A DNA stretch of 64,000 nucleotides from Mesorhizobium loti CJ3sym (lineage in GTDB: Bacteria > Pseudomonadota > Alphaproteobacteria > Rhizobiales > Rhizobiaceae), in the NCBI RefSeq assembly GCF_000472785.1, contig NZ_AXAL01000001.1, forward strand, positions 417,087 to 481,086, written 5' to 3'. Numbering within the stretch: the first letter of the stretch is position 1; each line of letters starts with the position of its first letter. Under the pieces are notes generated by a model. It had not been told where the DNA came from. It made no database searches and saw only the letters and a program-made list of their open reading frames with translations. This document shows positions 17,033 through 25,749 of the stretch, one piece after another. A program made the translations under genes and the position numbers.

Positions 17033-17725
17033 ATGTGCGGTCGCTACACCAGATATCTGACATGGTCGGAAATCCATAGGCTCTACCGCCTGACGGCGCC
17101 GGCGGAAATCGGCCGCAACGACGAACCGCGCTACAACATCGCGCCCACACAGGACGTGCCTTTCGTCACCGCCGGCGAGGATGGCAACCACCGCTTGCGG
17201 GAGGGCCGGTGGTGGCTCGTTCCGTTCTGGGCAAAGGAGATGCCCAAGGCGGCCATGTTCAACGCCAGGATTGAAGGCGTCGACACGGCCCCAGCCTTCC
17301 GGGACGCAATCAAATCAAAGCGGTGCCTGATCCCGGCGGACGGCTTCTATGAATGGACCATCTCTCCGGCTGACGGCAAAAAGGATCCCTGGCACATCTA
17401 CCTGCCCGGCCATGCGCCTTTTTCGTTTGCCGGGCTTTGGGCCTATAACTCCAATCTCGACGTCACCAGTTGCACCATCATCACCGAGCCTGCCGGCGAG
17501 CCGATGAAGAATTTGCATGATCGGCAGCCGGTCATTCTCGACCAGGCCTATTATGACGTATGGCTCAACCCTTCGACGCCGAAGGACGACCTGAAGGATA
17601 TCTTGAGCCAGGACATCGACGGGCAGCTTCAGTTCAACCGCGTCGGCCGGGAGGTCAATTCGACCGTCATCAACAAACTTCCAAACGACCACCCTGCCCT
17701 GGTCGGGCCGACCAACCCGCTATGA
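17033..17725 (+). CDS. SRAP-domain abasic-site processing protein (YedK/HMCES family)
   Basis: A 230-residue protein that forms a stable thiazolidine cross-link with abasic sites in single-stranded DNA. The catalytic set is complete: Cys2 (MCGRYT, exposed after Met removal), Asn77 (NARIE), Glu107 (PADGFYEW) and His162 (LHDRQPVIL). It matches family length. The protein shields AP sites at replication forks; rhizobial genomes often carry several copies, some on plasmids and islands. It is followed by a small gene overlapping in ATGA. Confidence 0.95.
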   Translation: MCGRYTRYLTWSEIHRLYRLTAPAEIGRNDEPRYNIAPTQDVPFVTAGEDGNHRLREGRWWLVPFWAKEMPKAAMFNARIEGVDTAPAFRDAIKSKRCLIPADGFYEWTISPADGKKDPWHIYLPGHAPFSFAGLWAYNSNLDVTSCTIITEPAGEPMKNLHDRQPVILDQAYYDVWLNPSTPKDDLKDILSQDIDGQLQFNRVGREVNSTVINKLPNDHPALVGPTNPL

Positions 17726-17910
17726 GCGACGAACTGATCAAGCTTGCCGAAGGCATGGCGCCGGCTCCACGAGACCGCGCCAGGATATTGGGCCATTTTT
17801 GCGCCCATGAAGGATGCGCCAAGCATGCCGGCTTCGGTTTTGCGCGGCCGCGTCAGCAATCGACCTGGTTCTGCTTCGATCACAAGGCCGATGGCGAGCA
17901 ATACCTTTAG
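17722..17910 (+). CDS. Small Cys/His protein coupled to SRAP gene
   Basis: A 62-residue protein starting at an ATG that overlaps the SRAP stop (ATGA). The sequence contains HFCAHEGCAKH and WFCFDH, a Cys/His spacing suggestive of a small zinc-binding module. The short family is unnamed to me. Coupling to the SRAP gene suggests a shared DNA-damage or ssDNA context, which is inference. Confidence 0.65.
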   Translation: MSDELIKLAEGMAPAPRDRARILGHFCAHEGCAKHAGFGFARPRQQSTWFCFDHKADGEQYL

Positions 17911-17918
17911 GAGCGCTT

Positions 17919-18182
17919 ATGTCCGACCATGTCCTTCCAGGCCAGAAGAAACCGAAGCTGATCGTTGTGGTTGCGTTCGACCGCGGTGACGATGGGGAGT
18001 TGTTCACGGCATACGGTCCGACTGACCAGCAGAGCGAAGAGCGCGCCACCCGCACCGCAAAGGGGCTTTCAGGGCAACATGTCGGCGTCCTTGCCTGGAG
18101 CCGGGACGCCGATCCTCTTCTTGGCGATTACGGACCGCCAACAGTGCTGTTTGCCAGCGGCGACGTGCCGGATATGGAGTAG
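17919..18182 (+). CDS. Small hypothetical protein
   Basis: An 87-residue protein with a Shine-Dalgarno (taggag) 5 nt before the ATG and only 8 bp after the previous gene. KLIVVVAFDRGDDGELFTAYGP looks like a beta strand/turn start, and the sequence is acidic overall. It has no recognised family. It probably ends the SRAP operon. Confidence 0.6.
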   Translation: MSDHVLPGQKKPKLIVVVAFDRGDDGELFTAYGPTDQQSEERATRTAKGLSGQHVGVLAWSRDADPLLGDYGPPTVLFASGDVPDME

Positions 18183-18329
18183 CTACTCCGACAATCCCGG
18201 ATCATGGTGCATTATGGCGTCGAGGATCGTGTGGCAAACGCTCTCGACTTCTTCGTGGATCTCGCCTCGCTTGATGCCAAGGGAATTCGCCTTGGTGCGA
18301 ATAGGTCCCGAGCTACCAGCCTCGGGCAA
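18183..18329 (-). CDS. Possible very small hypothetical protein (TTG start)
   Basis: A 48-residue frame reading GPIRTKANSLGIKRGEIHE, then a helix-like tail ending HHDPGLSE, with GC-rich third positions typical of coding DNA here. It is convergent with the preceding gene. The only start is TTG, right after an in-frame stop, so it may instead be the tail of a decayed longer gene. Confidence 0.3.
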   Translation of the reverse strand: MPEAGSSGPIRTKANSLGIKRGEIHEEVESVCHTILDAIMHHDPGLSE

Positions 18330-18414
18330 TCAGAATTCGGTGGATGCCTATCAACAACCTCTCCTTTTAATTGACACGTAAGCTGATCTAGCCGACCGAT
18401 GAATTCTAAAACAA

Positions 18415-20217
18415 ATGTCTAAGCGGCTGCATGAAATGAGCTTTTCGCTGCCAAAACTCTGGGACTTCCTGCAATCGCGACTCTTTCCGAGCGCCGGTGC
18501 GGCTTGGATGCGCGGCTCCTTGATAATCGCGTTCATTTTGCTGCTCGCGACAGGCCCAAACTTTCAGGTGTATCTCGTCGCACTGATCACTAGTGATTCT
18601 GCGGCTATCTATGAATCGGCTTACCAGACAGATTTAATCCAATTTCCAAGTTTGTCTGATTGGTTTCAGGCGGCATTATATTGGCCGTTTATTGTCGCAG
18701 CTTCTGTTGTTGTGATCTATTCGTTTTGGACACAATCTTATAGAAAAACTATTGAGCTGATTGCCATCTCGAGCTTTTTGATCCTCACTCTAATTGACGC
18801 TGGCATGGCGCTATTTTCAGGGCATTTTTCATCAAGTGATCTATTCCAAAACATCATAGCCAATTTGCTTGGAGGCATGGCTCTAGGATTCACTGCCGCG
18901 TTGATGTTGGCAATTTGCGAGTATACGGCCAAGATCTTTTCCGGACGAGCCTCCCGCGCGGTCTCCGGCGCGACTGCAATCGCTTTCGGTATTCTCCTCT
19001 TCACCGCAGCATACTACGCCTTGGACTTGTTCTACCGGCCCCTTCCCGTCCGCATCGCGATGGTCCTGAGCCACCCGGCACACGGTTCCCTCATAACGGA
19101 TGCGACCGCTCCAAATCCGAACGAAAAATCTGACGACCCAAGGTTCTCGTTTGTTCCTGAAATTACGACAAATGGATTTGCTAATTGGAGGAAAGGTGAC
19201 GGCCCTATGACGGTTAGGTGGGCAGCGCTCGGCACTCCGGCCACATTTGATGCCGAAATTACTTTCTTTGACGGTTGTGCCGACCGGGCCGACCTACCAA
19301 AAGCAGCGAGCGCGCCTAACAAATATGAACTTCCTAACGTTCGCAGCCTTGAATTCTGGGTAGACAGCGGCCTTTGGGATCTAAACGTGTTTGGGAATGG
19401 CGATACATCATCGGGCAAGTTCAAATTTTCACCTCAAGAATTTGTCTTTTTCTCGACAGATAAGAAAGCATCAGACGGTAGCATCGAATTAGAAGAATTC
19501 ATAAAAGAAAAATCGACTCTAACTTATGAGAGCTCCGATTCGATAAGTTATTACGCGCTTGTGACGCCTTTTGTGGTTGATAATGACACAGTTGTTGTTC
19601 GACCAACAACTCTGCACGTCAAGATTGATGGAAAAGAAAATCAATTGCGGCTTAGCGTCGACAAGCCAGACAAAAATTGGAATAAACCGCTAAAATGTAA
19701 GCAGATATCGGCTCGATCGATATTGCCTCGCGGTTCCCTTGATATGAGTAGTATGAGCCTTTTGGGAGTTCTTGTCACGCTCAAGCCACGTTTAGGTGAG
19801 GTGTATGTCAACTCAACCCACGCGGTGATGGTCGATGGCGATAATGGTTGGGTTACAATTAAGGGCATGAAGTCTGCCGAATTGAACCATGGGGCTTCCG
19901 GTCGCGCCGAGGGAATTTTGGTAGGAGGAGGCCTCACCAGTATCGATATTAACGGGAAAGCTGAGATCACCAATGCGGCCGACAACTTTGATGCAGTTGG
20001 CGAATTTAAGGGCAGTTATGACACTTTGGGCCAAATTCGGTTCTCTGGCATAGCAAGGCTTTTGTGGAAAGACGAGATCCGTGCGAACCCTACGAAGTGG
20101 GAGACGCTCGATGGCGAACAACGAGGCTACTTGATAGCCCTAGCCGTCGCCGTGCTCAGTTTTGCGTCGGGGCTGGTGGTGGTCAGGTGGAGGAAAGGGG
20201 ACCCACTTCAAGTTTAA
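18415..20217 (+). CDS. Large membrane protein of unknown function
   Basis: A 600-residue protein. About six hydrophobic segments occupy roughly residues 30-210 (for example WPFIVAASVVVIYSF, ELIAISSFLILTLIDAG, IAFGILLFTAAYYALDLFY). A large soluble, beta-rich domain of about 350 residues follows, and there is a final TM near the C-terminus (YLIALAVAVLSFASGLVVV). No family is recognised. Base composition is clearly more AT-rich than the chromosome at 1-11163, indicating transfer. Topology suggests an inner-membrane protein with an external sensor-like or adhesive domain, but this is inference. Confidence 0.7.
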   Translation: MSKRLHEMSFSLPKLWDFLQSRLFPSAGAAWMRGSLIIAFILLLATGPNFQVYLVALITSDSAAIYESAYQTDLIQFPSLSDWFQAALYWPFIVAASVVVIYSFWTQSYRKTIELIAISSFLILTLIDAGMALFSGHFSSSDLFQNIIANLLGGMALGFTAALMLAICEYTAKIFSGRASRAVSGATAIAFGILLFTAAYYALDLFYRPLPVRIAMVLSHPAHGSLITDATAPNPNEKSDDPRFSFVPEITTNGFANWRKGDGPMTVRWAALGTPATFDAEITFFDGCADRADLPKAASAPNKYELPNVRSLEFWVDSGLWDLNVFGNGDTSSGKFKFSPQEFVFFSTDKKASDGSIELEEFIKEKSTLTYESSDSISYYALVTPFVVDNDTVVVRPTTLHVKIDGKENQLRLSVDKPDKNWNKPLKCKQISARSILPRGSLDMSSMSLLGVLVTLKPRLGEVYVNSTHAVMVDGDNGWVTIKGMKSAELNHGASGRAEGILVGGGLTSIDINGKAEITNAADNFDAVGEFKGSYDTLGQIRFSGIARLLWKDEIRANPTKWETLDGEQRGYLIALAVAVLSFASGLVVVRWRKGDPLQV

Positions 20218-20349
20218 TGCGCTCCCGAACCGAATAATCTGTACTGAGACCGTGATCTGGAAGGCGCGACACACGTCCTTGCCCGCCTGGGCGCCATACG
20301 TCCAGGCGTAGTTGGCGCGCTCCTGATCTTTTTTACCGACGGCCATCAT
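20140..20349 (-). pseudogene. 5' remnant of a small gene coupled to the DNA ligase
   Basis: The first 35 or so residues (MAVGKKDQERANYAWTYG and onward) read like a genuine protein start and overlap the ligase stop (ATGA). Beyond that the frame runs into the 3' end of the opposite-strand membrane-protein gene, so only the 5' part is likely original sequence. The natural reading is that the membrane-protein block replaced the 3' part. Confidence 0.4.
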
Positions 20350-21155
20350 TCACTCTCCCAGTAGTCCAGCAGCCTGGCGTGCCGCAGCTTTTCTTCGCCC
20401 CTCAGGGTTTTCACCCTGCCGACCAGCCCAGGCTTCAGCCATTTGGCCTTGTCCTTCTTATGCCCCTTCGGCACCGGACCTCCAACCCTGCCCTGTACGC
20501 GGTCCCAAAGCGCCTGCCGCTTTTCGGCCTTGAAGGAGACAAAGGCGCCGCCCTTATAGCGCCCCTGCTCGGCCATGATCACCTGCGCAGCCTTGCCACG
20601 CTCGCGCTGCACGCCGATGATCTCCATCTCCTTTTCCTCGAAGCACTTGATCTTGCGCCAGTTGTTCGTCGGGCCGCTGCGATAGGCGCTGTCCTTGCGT
20701 TTCGAGACCATGCCTTCCAGTCCCCGCTGGTCGACGAGGTGATAGACCGCGTCGCCTGTGCCCGGCAGCGCTTCGCTGAATTGGATATGCCCGCCCGTGG
20801 GGATCATCTCCTGCAGGATCTCGCGGCGGTCTTCCGCCGGCATGCCGCGCAAATCGTGGCCGTTGAGGTGCAGCAGATCGAACGCCACCAAGTAGACATC
20901 CGGCGACAGCCGGCGCAGCCCGATGATGGATTGCATTGCATGGAAGTCAGCCAGGCCGGCGTCATTGATCATAATCGCCTCGCCCTCAAAGATGAAGGTC
21001 TCAGCCTCGATCGATGCGGCTTCTTGCGCAAGGTACACTGCGCAGATCGAAGCTTGCCTTAGAGCCCCACACTGTAAAACGCGCGCCGCGAACCTGCCTC
21101 GGCAACCTCGGCACAATTCTTCACCAGCAATGGTCGGCCAACATCCCACTATCAT
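20346..21155 (-). pseudogene. ATP-dependent DNA ligase, N-terminally truncated
   Basis: The homologous part (from about residue 45) contains ligase motif III (FEGEAIMINDAGLADFH), AFDLLHLNGHDLRG, motif IV (LEGMVSKRKDSAYRSG) and motif V (NWRKIKC), plus an OB-fold region, as in LigC/LigD-type ligases used with Ku in end joining. Motif I with the AMP-accepting lysine (KxDGxR) is missing. The first 40 or so residues do not look like ligase, so the 5' end was lost at about 21020-21060. Catalysis is not possible as encoded. Both ends of the old operon are cut. Confidence 0.75.
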
Positions 21156-21434
21156 ATTAGAGATTTCTAATTCTCATACATGACACAAAAGCTTGCAACT
21201 CGGAGAAAATTCGAAATTTACGACGTATTGGTTACTGTATACGAACACAAACTGTATCTATACTAGCGTTCATATTGTAAAATATTAATCATAAAACATG
21301 GCTTGATTAACAACTTCTGGTATGTCATCGTATAACTCAAGCACAAACTTCTTCACATCATTCCACCAGATACAGGCCAACAAAAAAGTTGACTGTTCTG
21401 GAATACTCATTTCCTCCAGCGATCGAGAAGAGCC

Positions 21435-22955
21435 ATGCTTGACAAAATCATTGATGCGCTGAACGCCGTTCGACAAAATGTTGCTGCACACGACATCGCA
21501 GCTGGCGTAAGCGAGAACCTTTTGAATTCCTATTCGAAAGCACATCATCACCTTGAGCATCCGAAGAAGACCAATGTGTACAAGGGTAGCGGCGACCTCC
21601 CCGACCTCCGGCTCGGCTATGGCTATGACATAATGAAGCCTGGCGTTTTTGACCTTTCTCCAAACCCTCATTTTGATCGCGAAATGAGCCGGTGGCTGCT
21701 AGTGCAACCTGAGATCTTGCAACATCGAAGTACCGAATCCGTGCGGATTCTTGCAACAACGCCTCAACCAAATCTCAAACTTACCATTCCTCAAGTGGAC
21801 TTAAAATTCGAGCTTAAGACACTGGGTAAGGAGATTACGATTTCGTTCTCCCTAACTGTTCTCTGCTTTGTGACAACCGACTCGGCAAGCCAATTGAGAA
21901 TTGTGCCAACCTCGGCCAGAATTGACGACCCAGTAGCTCTTGAGAATGATGTGAAATCCGCCGCGAAGGCAGCAGGCATTCCTCTAGGGAAAATCGACTC
22001 TACCTGCTATGAACTCTGGGAATTGGTAAAATACATCGTCAATAACGTATTGGCCGCGCGGATTGCCGATTTTGTTAAATCGATCCCACTACCGTCTTTC
22101 ATAAATGTATTTCAAGGATTCAATTTTGGAAACTTGAATGTGGCTGTAATGGAGAATTATGTCGTCGCAACCGCCACTATTTCTGGGAAACGTTCTATCA
22201 TTAGAGATGAAGATGTATTTGATAACGTCTCGTCAAGTGAGCAGGCTGACGTCCTGCAAACCATTGCGGAGGATGCATTCGCGAAGGCCACTCGTGGCTC
22301 TGAGGAAATGAATATCCGAGATGCCGATGATGTTCGAAAGTTACCCGGTGGCGGATTCTTTCTGCTCCTGACGCAGAATCTATTCCAGAAACTTGCGGAT
22401 AAATTTCTCAACATCAATGACTCTTCTGAACAGTGCAGCAGCTTTCTCGGCTTTGTCGACGGCTGCGTAGGGTGGGCGGTAAGGGTTTGGAACCCCAAGG
22501 TTTCGCTGAGGGCGCCCAACATGCTCGTTGACGTTGACTTTTCTGCAGAGGCATACGTCCAGGCGAGAGCTCACTTGCATTGCGTCACGACGCCTTGGCT
22601 CAAGGCCGGGGTGAAAGGAGAACCAGTTCCCCAACCCGCGAAACTCACCACTACATTTTATGGCAGGGGTGGAAATACCGTCTGGATGTCGGCTGGACCT
22701 CGGCCGTTTGCAATCAATTGGCTCCCCGAAGACTACGGATGGCCTCTCACTTTGATCATAGCAGCATTATTGGACATCCTTACCAATGTCGCCGTGAACC
22801 TATGTGCTCTGCTTGGTATCAAGTGGACAATCAAACTTGCCGATATTCCAACACTGATTCCTGGCACAGGCGTCACGGCCAGACCGCGAATTGACAATTC
22901 CATGACGAACTATAACGGCGATTTGGCAATAACAGGCGATGTAGATTTCAGTTGA
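21435..22955 (+). CDS. Hypothetical protein, AT-rich, possibly lipid-binding-like fold
   Basis: A 506-residue protein with no family I can name. It is mostly beta-rich. The segment IPLPSFINVFQGFNFGNLNVAVMENYVVATATI (cited in part) resembles the repeating 'IP.....G..L....V.V.....V..A.I' rhythm of TULIP/BPI-like lipid-binding domains. This is only a pattern impression. Near the C-terminus there is a hydrophobic LTLIIAALLDILTNVAVNL segment. There is no signal peptide. It lies in an AT-rich block between the broken ligase and the phage lysis genes, convergent with the latter, so it looks like cargo. Confidence 0.65.
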   Translation: MLDKIIDALNAVRQNVAAHDIAAGVSENLLNSYSKAHHHLEHPKKTNVYKGSGDLPDLRLGYGYDIMKPGVFDLSPNPHFDREMSRWLLVQPEILQHRSTESVRILATTPQPNLKLTIPQVDLKFELKTLGKEITISFSLTVLCFVTTDSASQLRIVPTSARIDDPVALENDVKSAAKAAGIPLGKIDSTCYELWELVKYIVNNVLAARIADFVKSIPLPSFINVFQGFNFGNLNVAVMENYVVATATISGKRSIIRDEDVFDNVSSSEQADVLQTIAEDAFAKATRGSEEMNIRDADDVRKLPGGGFFLLLTQNLFQKLADKFLNINDSSEQCSSFLGFVDGCVGWAVRVWNPKVSLRAPNMLVDVDFSAEAYVQARAHLHCVTTPWLKAGVKGEPVPQPAKLTTTFYGRGGNTVWMSAGPRPFAINWLPEDYGWPLTLIIAALLDILTNVAVNLCALLGIKWTIKLADIPTLIPGTGVTARPRIDNSMTNYNGDLAITGDVDFS

Positions 22956-22959
22956 AGCG

Positions 22960-23622
22960 TTATTCGGCGTGATCCTGCGAATCTTGCGGCTTCTTGAGGT
23001 CTAGGCCCGTGGAGAGCGGGTCGTGGACGCCGGCCAAGGCTGCCTTGATTTCATCCATCTGACGCTGCTCGTCGGCGAAGCGCCGGTCGAAGTTCTCCCA
23101 GACGCGCTCATGTTCATCACGGGGTACCAAGCTGGCCCGAAGATCCGAAATCCTTGTTTCAGTTCGGCTGCGGTCTTCGGCGTCCCGTTGGGCGCGCCAC
23201 TCCAATTCTTGCCGCGACACCGTGTTTGCGGTGAGCGCTTGGATCGTCCTGTTCGTCTCTGCAGCAAGCATCTGCATGGCGCGGGCTCCCTCTATATAGG
23301 AAGCCTTCAGATCACTGGTTGACTCTCGGATCGGCCAGTACGCGAGCGCGCCTACAGCAAGGATTACGCTCAACCCGAACCCGAGAGCCTGATACTGCGG
23401 CTTGTTCTTCTCGGATATCGCGTTGCCGAGGGAAGCAATGGACTGACGAGTCTCGTTAGTGAACTGGGCGAAAGACTGCTCAATCTGACGAAAGCCCGAT
23501 CGCATCTCGGCTTCGAGGTCCTTCTGCCGACGGGCAAGATTGGTGACGCGCTCGCCTAGTTGAGCATGGGCGGCGTCAAGATATTGCCGTGCGGTTTCGT
23601 TGCTGCTCATGTCATCCGCCAT
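22960..23622 (-). CDS. Coiled-coil protein with one central TM, end of lysis cassette
   Basis: A 220-residue protein. Residues 1-75 are a charged helix (coiled coil), a single TM lies at about 79-97 (LGFGLSVILAVGALAYWPI), and a long charged helix follows (DAEDRSRTETRISDLRASL). It lies 23 bp downstream of the outer spanin gene on the same strand. The function is unknown; a holin-associated or membrane-organising role is possible by position only. Confidence 0.6.
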   Translation of the reverse strand: MADDMSSNETARQYLDAAHAQLGERVTNLARRQKDLEAEMRSGFRQIEQSFAQFTNETRQSIASLGNAISEKNKPQYQALGFGLSVILAVGALAYWPIRESTSDLKASYIEGARAMQMLAAETNRTIQALTANTVSRQELEWRAQRDAEDRSRTETRISDLRASLVPRDEHERVWENFDRRFADEQRQMDEIKAALAGVHDPLSTGLDLKKPQDSQDHAE

Positions 23623-23645
23623 CTGGCCTTTGTCCTCGTATGCTT

Positions 23646-23912
23646 CTATTGCAATTCAGTCCGACGAGCAGCGCTGGCATTGGTGTGCAGATCGCACTCC
23701 GCACGGGTGTAGAGCTTCACCGCGCAGCCCGGCGCCATCGTGTGGTCGATCTTTTTCTGGTCGGCTATAGTCTTGCCCTGCGCGCCGGCAAGGCTGTTAC
23801 CGAGGGCCTGTCGTAGCGGCGCGACACCGCTGACGCCCGAAGTCGTACACGCCGCTAGCGTCAATGCACTCGTCAAGAGACATGCGAGCGTCGATGCCCT
23901 TGCGTATCGCAT
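23646..23912 (-). CDS. Rz1-like outer spanin lipoprotein
   Basis: An 88-residue protein starting at ATG 23912. It has a lipoprotein signal (LACLLTSALTLAAC) with lipobox LAAC, after which a short soluble domain follows. It begins inside the preceding membrane-protein gene in another frame (overlap 23797-23912), the classic embedded Rz/Rz1 layout. Expected role: outer-membrane subunit of the two-component spanin that fuses inner and outer membranes at lysis. Confidence 0.6.
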   Translation of the reverse strand: MRYARASTLACLLTSALTLAACTTSGVSGVAPLRQALGNSLAGAQGKTIADQKKIDHTMAPGCAVKLYTRAECDLHTNASAARRTELQ

Positions 23913-24090
23913 CCTGGTTGTCCTCCTGGATCTTGGCACGGACCTCGTCGGCGCCCTTGTGCTTGATGAATTCGTAGACGCCGAGCGTCGCGCCCGAGGC
24001 GACCACGGCGATGACCGCCCAGGCAATGATGCCGCCGGCCAGGCGCGAGCCGCCAAGCCGACCGACAAGCACTGTGATGAGAAAGCTCAT
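23797..24090 (-). CDS. Rz-like inner spanin
   Basis: A 97-residue protein with one N-terminal TM (about residues 18-39, GGIIAWAVIAVVASGATLGVY) and a short periplasmic helical part (ADEVRAKIQEDNQDAIRKG). The start overlaps the endolysin stop (ATGA), and the outer-spanin-like lipoprotein gene is embedded at its 3' end. It is shorter than lambda Rz, so the assignment rests on gene order, topology and overlap. Confidence 0.55.
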   Translation of the reverse strand: MSFLITVLVGRLGGSRLAGGIIAWAVIAVVASGATLGVYEFIKHKGADEVRAKIQEDNQDAIRKGIDARMSLDECIDASGVYDFGRQRCRAATTGPR

Positions 24091-24938
24091 ACGGGCGCCG
24101 TGCCGAGCGCCGCGGCTAGGCGTTTGGCCTGCCGGTTGGCGTACCAGCGATAGCCGGCGCCGCCGCAGACCAGTACGGCGCTGACAATAGCCAACACGAC
24201 GACGATCTTCATGATGAATTCGCTGCCGTAGGACATTGGCGAGAGCTGATTCTGAAGATCCTGCAGCATGCCCGACACGCCGAGACCGCCGGCACCGGCA
24301 CCGATCACACCATCTGCCGGCGCGGTGGACGGGGCTGCTGCCGCATCCTCGACAAAAGCCTTCGCCTGGCCGCCGTCAATGAAGTTGGCCACCTGGGGCA
24401 CCTGACCAGTTGCCCATGCCTGACCGATTGCGCGGACCTCCCGAACGCGAGCCGTCCAGCCGTTGCCGAAGGTGGCGAAGGTGCCGAGATGCTTCAGGAA
24501 GGCCATGCGCGCGTTGCAGATGCGATCAATCAAAGCGTCGTTGTTCGTGTCCGCCTTCAGCGCGGCTAGCGTGCCCATGCCGAGGACGCCGTCAATGCGC
24601 CCTGTGTACGCAGGCCGCAATGCCTGCTGAAGCCACATGATCGAGCGGCTGGGTCCGGAATTCACGGCGCCGTCAAAGAGGACATAATCGACGCCGGCCG
24701 GAAGCGCATCGCCCTGGACCGCGTCCCAGTATTGATGATCATAGATGGCATTGAGCTCGTCGGTGGTAATGCCCTTCACCGGTTGCGTGGCGAGGCCCCT
24801 GCCCTTGCGATAGCCGTCATAGACGCGTTGGGTGACGCCCTTCATCGTCGGGCCGCCAGGGTCGGCGGGATGGTTCGAATAGCCGCCTTCATGCGCGAGC
24901 ACGCGGGCAAGCGATTCCTTTTCACGGGAAACAGCCAT
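24087..24938 (-). CDS. Phage endolysin, GH108 muramidase with C-terminal TM
   Basis: A 283-residue enzyme. The GH108 N-terminal signature is LAHEGGYSNHPADPGGPTMKGVT, with catalytic Glu17. The peptidoglycan-binding-type C-terminal half of the domain has RIDGVLGMGTLAAL. A linker leads to a TM at about 240-262 (IMKIVVVLAIVSAVLVCGGAG) and a basic tail. The C-terminal anchor is unusual for a released endolysin and would tether it to the inner membrane. First gene of the lysis cassette; divergent from a small secreted-protein gene. Confidence 0.9.
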   Translation of the reverse strand: MAVSREKESLARVLAHEGGYSNHPADPGGPTMKGVTQRVYDGYRKGRGLATQPVKGITTDELNAIYDHQYWDAVQGDALPAGVDYVLFDGAVNSGPSRSIMWLQQALRPAYTGRIDGVLGMGTLAALKADTNNDALIDRICNARMAFLKHLGTFATFGNGWTARVREVRAIGQAWATGQVPQVANFIDGGQAKAFVEDAAAAPSTAPADGVIGAGAGGLGVSGMLQDLQNQLSPMSYGSEFIMKIVVVLAIVSAVLVCGGAGYRWYANRQAKRLAAALGTAPV

Positions 24939-25021
24939 GAGCTTTCCTTTCAGCTGATGATCGGTTGAATTGTATCGACCGGTGAAACCGGAGATTGATG
25001 ATCAGGTGCTAATGCACGGGC

Positions 25022-25306
25022 ATGAAACCGATGGTCTCAGCCGCTCTGCTTCTCGCCGCCGCAGGCGGCGCGGGCTATTTTGCTGACGACCTTTTGCATG
25101 TGGCGTCGGCGGCAACATCGGCCGTCGCTGCTCGATCGAAATGCAACATCAAGGGCAACATCTCGATCAACACCGGCGAAGAGATCTACCATGTGCCCGG
25201 CCAGAAATTTTACGACGAAACGATCATCCGGCCTGAGTTCGGCGAACGATGGTTCTGCTCTGAGGCAGAAGCGCGGGCCGCCGGCTGGAGGAAGTCCCGT
25301 CGATAA
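25022..25306 (+). CDS. Small exported protein with CNIKGNIS...RAAGW ('sunset'-like) domain
   Basis: A 94-residue protein with an N-terminal hydrophobic leader (VSAALLLAAAGGAGYFA). A C-terminal module starts CNIKGNISINTGEEIYHVPG and ends ERWFCSEAEARAAGWR. This module is found at the C-termini of rhizobial secreted nuclease-like proteins and as a stand-alone domain; its two cysteines may form a disulfide. The molecular role is unknown. It is divergent from the endolysin. Confidence 0.75.
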   Translation: MKPMVSAALLLAAAGGAGYFADDLLHVASAATSAVAARSKCNIKGNISINTGEEIYHVPGQKFYDETIIRPEFGERWFCSEAEARAAGWRKSRR

Positions 25307-25432
25307 GACCTGTGGGGTAGTCGACTTTCAGAGTTGGTCGGGTTGCGGATTTCAGCCTTTTATTGTTGAGTGCGCCCTCATTCCGGGAGGGGGCTCCAAT
25401 ACATGTGAAAAATTCTTGTTCTTAGCCTGGTT

Positions 25433-25717
25433 GTGCTTGGCGGCTGTCAGGAACTACAGCCGGCAGGACCAGCCTTGCTGCAACAGCTTGGCACGACTTG
25501 CAGCGCCTACGGGTTCAAGCCGGGAACGGACGCCTATACGTCGTGCGTTTTCCGGCTTGACCAGGATCGGCTGGCGCGCAACCGGCAGGCGCTGGCCGAC
25601 ATCGGCCAGAACATGTCCGAGACTGGCGACCGGATGATGCAAAATGCCCAGGTGCGCAGACCGATCCAGTGTCAGTCCTACAAGGTCGGGACTTCGGTCA
25701 ATACGAACTGCTTCTAG
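25433..25717 (+). CDS. Small phage lipoprotein; start region looks frameshifted
   Basis: The frame encodes a lipobox LGGC directly followed by a Cys-containing 85-residue domain (TCSAYGFKPGTDAYTSC; ending CQSYKVGTSVNTNCF). The hydrophobic leader KILVLSLVVLGGC is in frame from 25409, but the codon before it is TGA. A good Shine-Dalgarno (gggaggggg) and a GTG at 25405 lie just upstream, one base out of frame because the A run has five As. Removing one A restores GTG-AAA-ATT. So the gene either has a one-base indel or uses a non-standard start. Confidence 0.55.
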   Translation: MLGGCQELQPAGPALLQQLGTTCSAYGFKPGTDAYTSCVFRLDQDRLARNRQALADIGQNMSETGDRMMQNAQVRRPIQCQSYKVGTSVNTNCF

Positions 25718-25749
25718 CCAAGCGATACCTGAGATTCGGAGCCGGACGG

